From NCBI GenBank assembly GCA_002351705.1, contig DEHC01000005.1, positions 1-7,576 on the forward strand: a stretch of DNA of 7,576 nucleotides. The letters are read 5' to 3'. Below are positions 5,232 through 7,576 of the stretch, in pieces. Position 1 is the stretch's first letter, and each line of letters begins with the position of its first letter. The DNA comes from Gammaproteobacteria bacterium UBA2810. Its GTDB lineage: Bacteria > Pseudomonadota > Gammaproteobacteria > Enterobacterales > Succinivibrionaceae. Below the pieces are notes generated by a model, which did no database searches, was not told the origin of the DNA, and worked only from the letters and a program-made list of their open reading frames with translations. The translations under genes were made by a program, and so were the position numbers.

Positions 5232-5265
5232 GGAAGACACCTGTGAAAGCACAAGTGCCTCCCCA
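5229..5265 (+). promoter_or_regulatory. Compound stem-loop in the nrdD leader
   Basis: An outer stem TGGGGA (5229-5234) with TCCCCA (5260-5265) encloses an inner 8-bp stem CACCTGTG (5238-5245) with CACAAGTG (5250-5257), which has one mismatch and a 4-nt AAAG loop. A small 3/2 internal loop separates the stems. No T-run follows, so it is not a terminator. It begins about 10 nt from the predicted 5' end and may stabilise the mRNA or bind a regulator. Confidence 0.5.
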
Positions 5266-5287
5266 AAGTCCCGGCGCGCTGGATGTG

Positions 5288-5348
5288 AAAGAGGCTTCTG
5301 GCCGGCCTTTTTTAAAAGCGTCCACGGGTTTATAACAACCGGCCAGGA
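5288..5348 (+). promoter_or_regulatory. Attenuator-like switch in the nrdD leader
   Basis: Two mutually exclusive pairings are visible. In one, AAAGAGGC (5288-5295) pairs with GCCTTTTT (5305-5312) across a 9-nt loop, forming a terminator-like hairpin whose U-run is 5308-5313. In the other, TTCTGGCCGG (5296-5305) pairs with CCGGCCAGGA (5339-5348) over 10 bp with one wobble, which removes G5305 and the loop from the first hairpin. The second stem ends about 10 bases before the nrdD ribosome site (from 5359). I match it to no known riboswitch class. Function is inferred only. Confidence 0.4.
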
Positions 5349-5374
5349 TCATGTGCTTAAGGAAGGGTATAGAG

Positions 5375-7504
<2,130 letters not shown>

Positions 7505-7531
7505 TCCTGATTTGCTGAGCGTCATAAAGAG

Positions 7532-7561
7532 CCCGGCCCCCTCGGAGGCCGGGTTTTCTTT
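7532..7561 (+). terminator. Intrinsic terminator of nrdD
   Basis: CCCGGCC (7532-7538) pairs with GGCCGGG (7547-7553), 7 bp all G-C, with an 8-nt loop, followed by TTTTCTTT (7554-7561). It begins 27 bases after the nrdD stop, implying that nrdD is transcribed alone or that a downstream nrdG relies on its own promoter or on readthrough. Confidence 0.9.
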
Positions 7562-7576
7562 GTGTGCTCGGCATGA

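Noticed and set aside
5351..5374. Upstream ATG as the nrdD start
   Set aside because: It would add eight residues that E. coli NrdD lacks. The AGGA is only two bases from this ATG, whereas ATG 5375 has a well-spaced GGAAGG.

Overview
The window looks like chromosomal DNA from an anaerobic or facultatively anaerobic gammaproteobacterium. A gut or rumen lineage such as Succinivibrionaceae would fit, but that placement is inference. Four things point this way. The class III ribonucleotide reductase NrdD follows the E. coli protein almost residue for residue, including its C-terminal glycyl-radical segment. The tRNA genes encode their own CCA ends. The Arg-His-Leu tRNA order is the one known from the E. 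coli argX-hisR-leuT operon. The J-domain on the helicase resembles that of gammaproteobacterial DjlA. Genes are GC-rich, while promoters and leaders are AT-rich.

Layout. At 49-274 a strong sigma70-type promoter drives two tandem proline tRNAs. One has the anticodon CGG. The other has AGG, which is very unusual in bacteria. About 190 bases follow with no recognised feature. From 3904 down to about 463 lies a minus-strand pair. The first gene encodes an 896-residue SF1 helicase of the helicase IV (HelD)/UvrD type with a DjlA-like J-domain fused to its C-terminus. The second is a thioredoxin/glutathione peroxidase gene, 97 bases downstream, with a probable terminator after it. Each of the two genes has a weak candidate promoter with the -10 sequence TAAAAT. 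At 4143-4542 a second strong, stringent-looking promoter drives tRNA-Arg(TCT), tRNA-His(GTG) and tRNA-Leu(TAG).

From 4543 to 5374 there is no convincing gene, but the region is rich in control signals. It holds a weak terminator just after tRNA-Leu, a strong orphan terminator at 4800-4829, and then the nrdD control region. That region has two NrdR-type boxes exactly 32 bp apart (centre to centre) flanking an extended -10 promoter. After it comes a leader of about 155 nt with a compound stem-loop and a terminator-like hairpin that competes with an alternative 10-bp pairing. nrdD fills 5375-7504 and ends in a clear intrinsic terminator.

How it fits together. nrdD supplies dNTPs without oxygen and is probably repressed by NrdR. 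The peroxidase would protect an oxygen-sensitive physiology. The most novel items are the helicase-J-domain fusion (a possible DnaK-recruiting helicase), the AGG proline tRNA, and the attenuator-like nrdD leader. I recognised no CRISPR array, insertion sequence, prophage or defence island.
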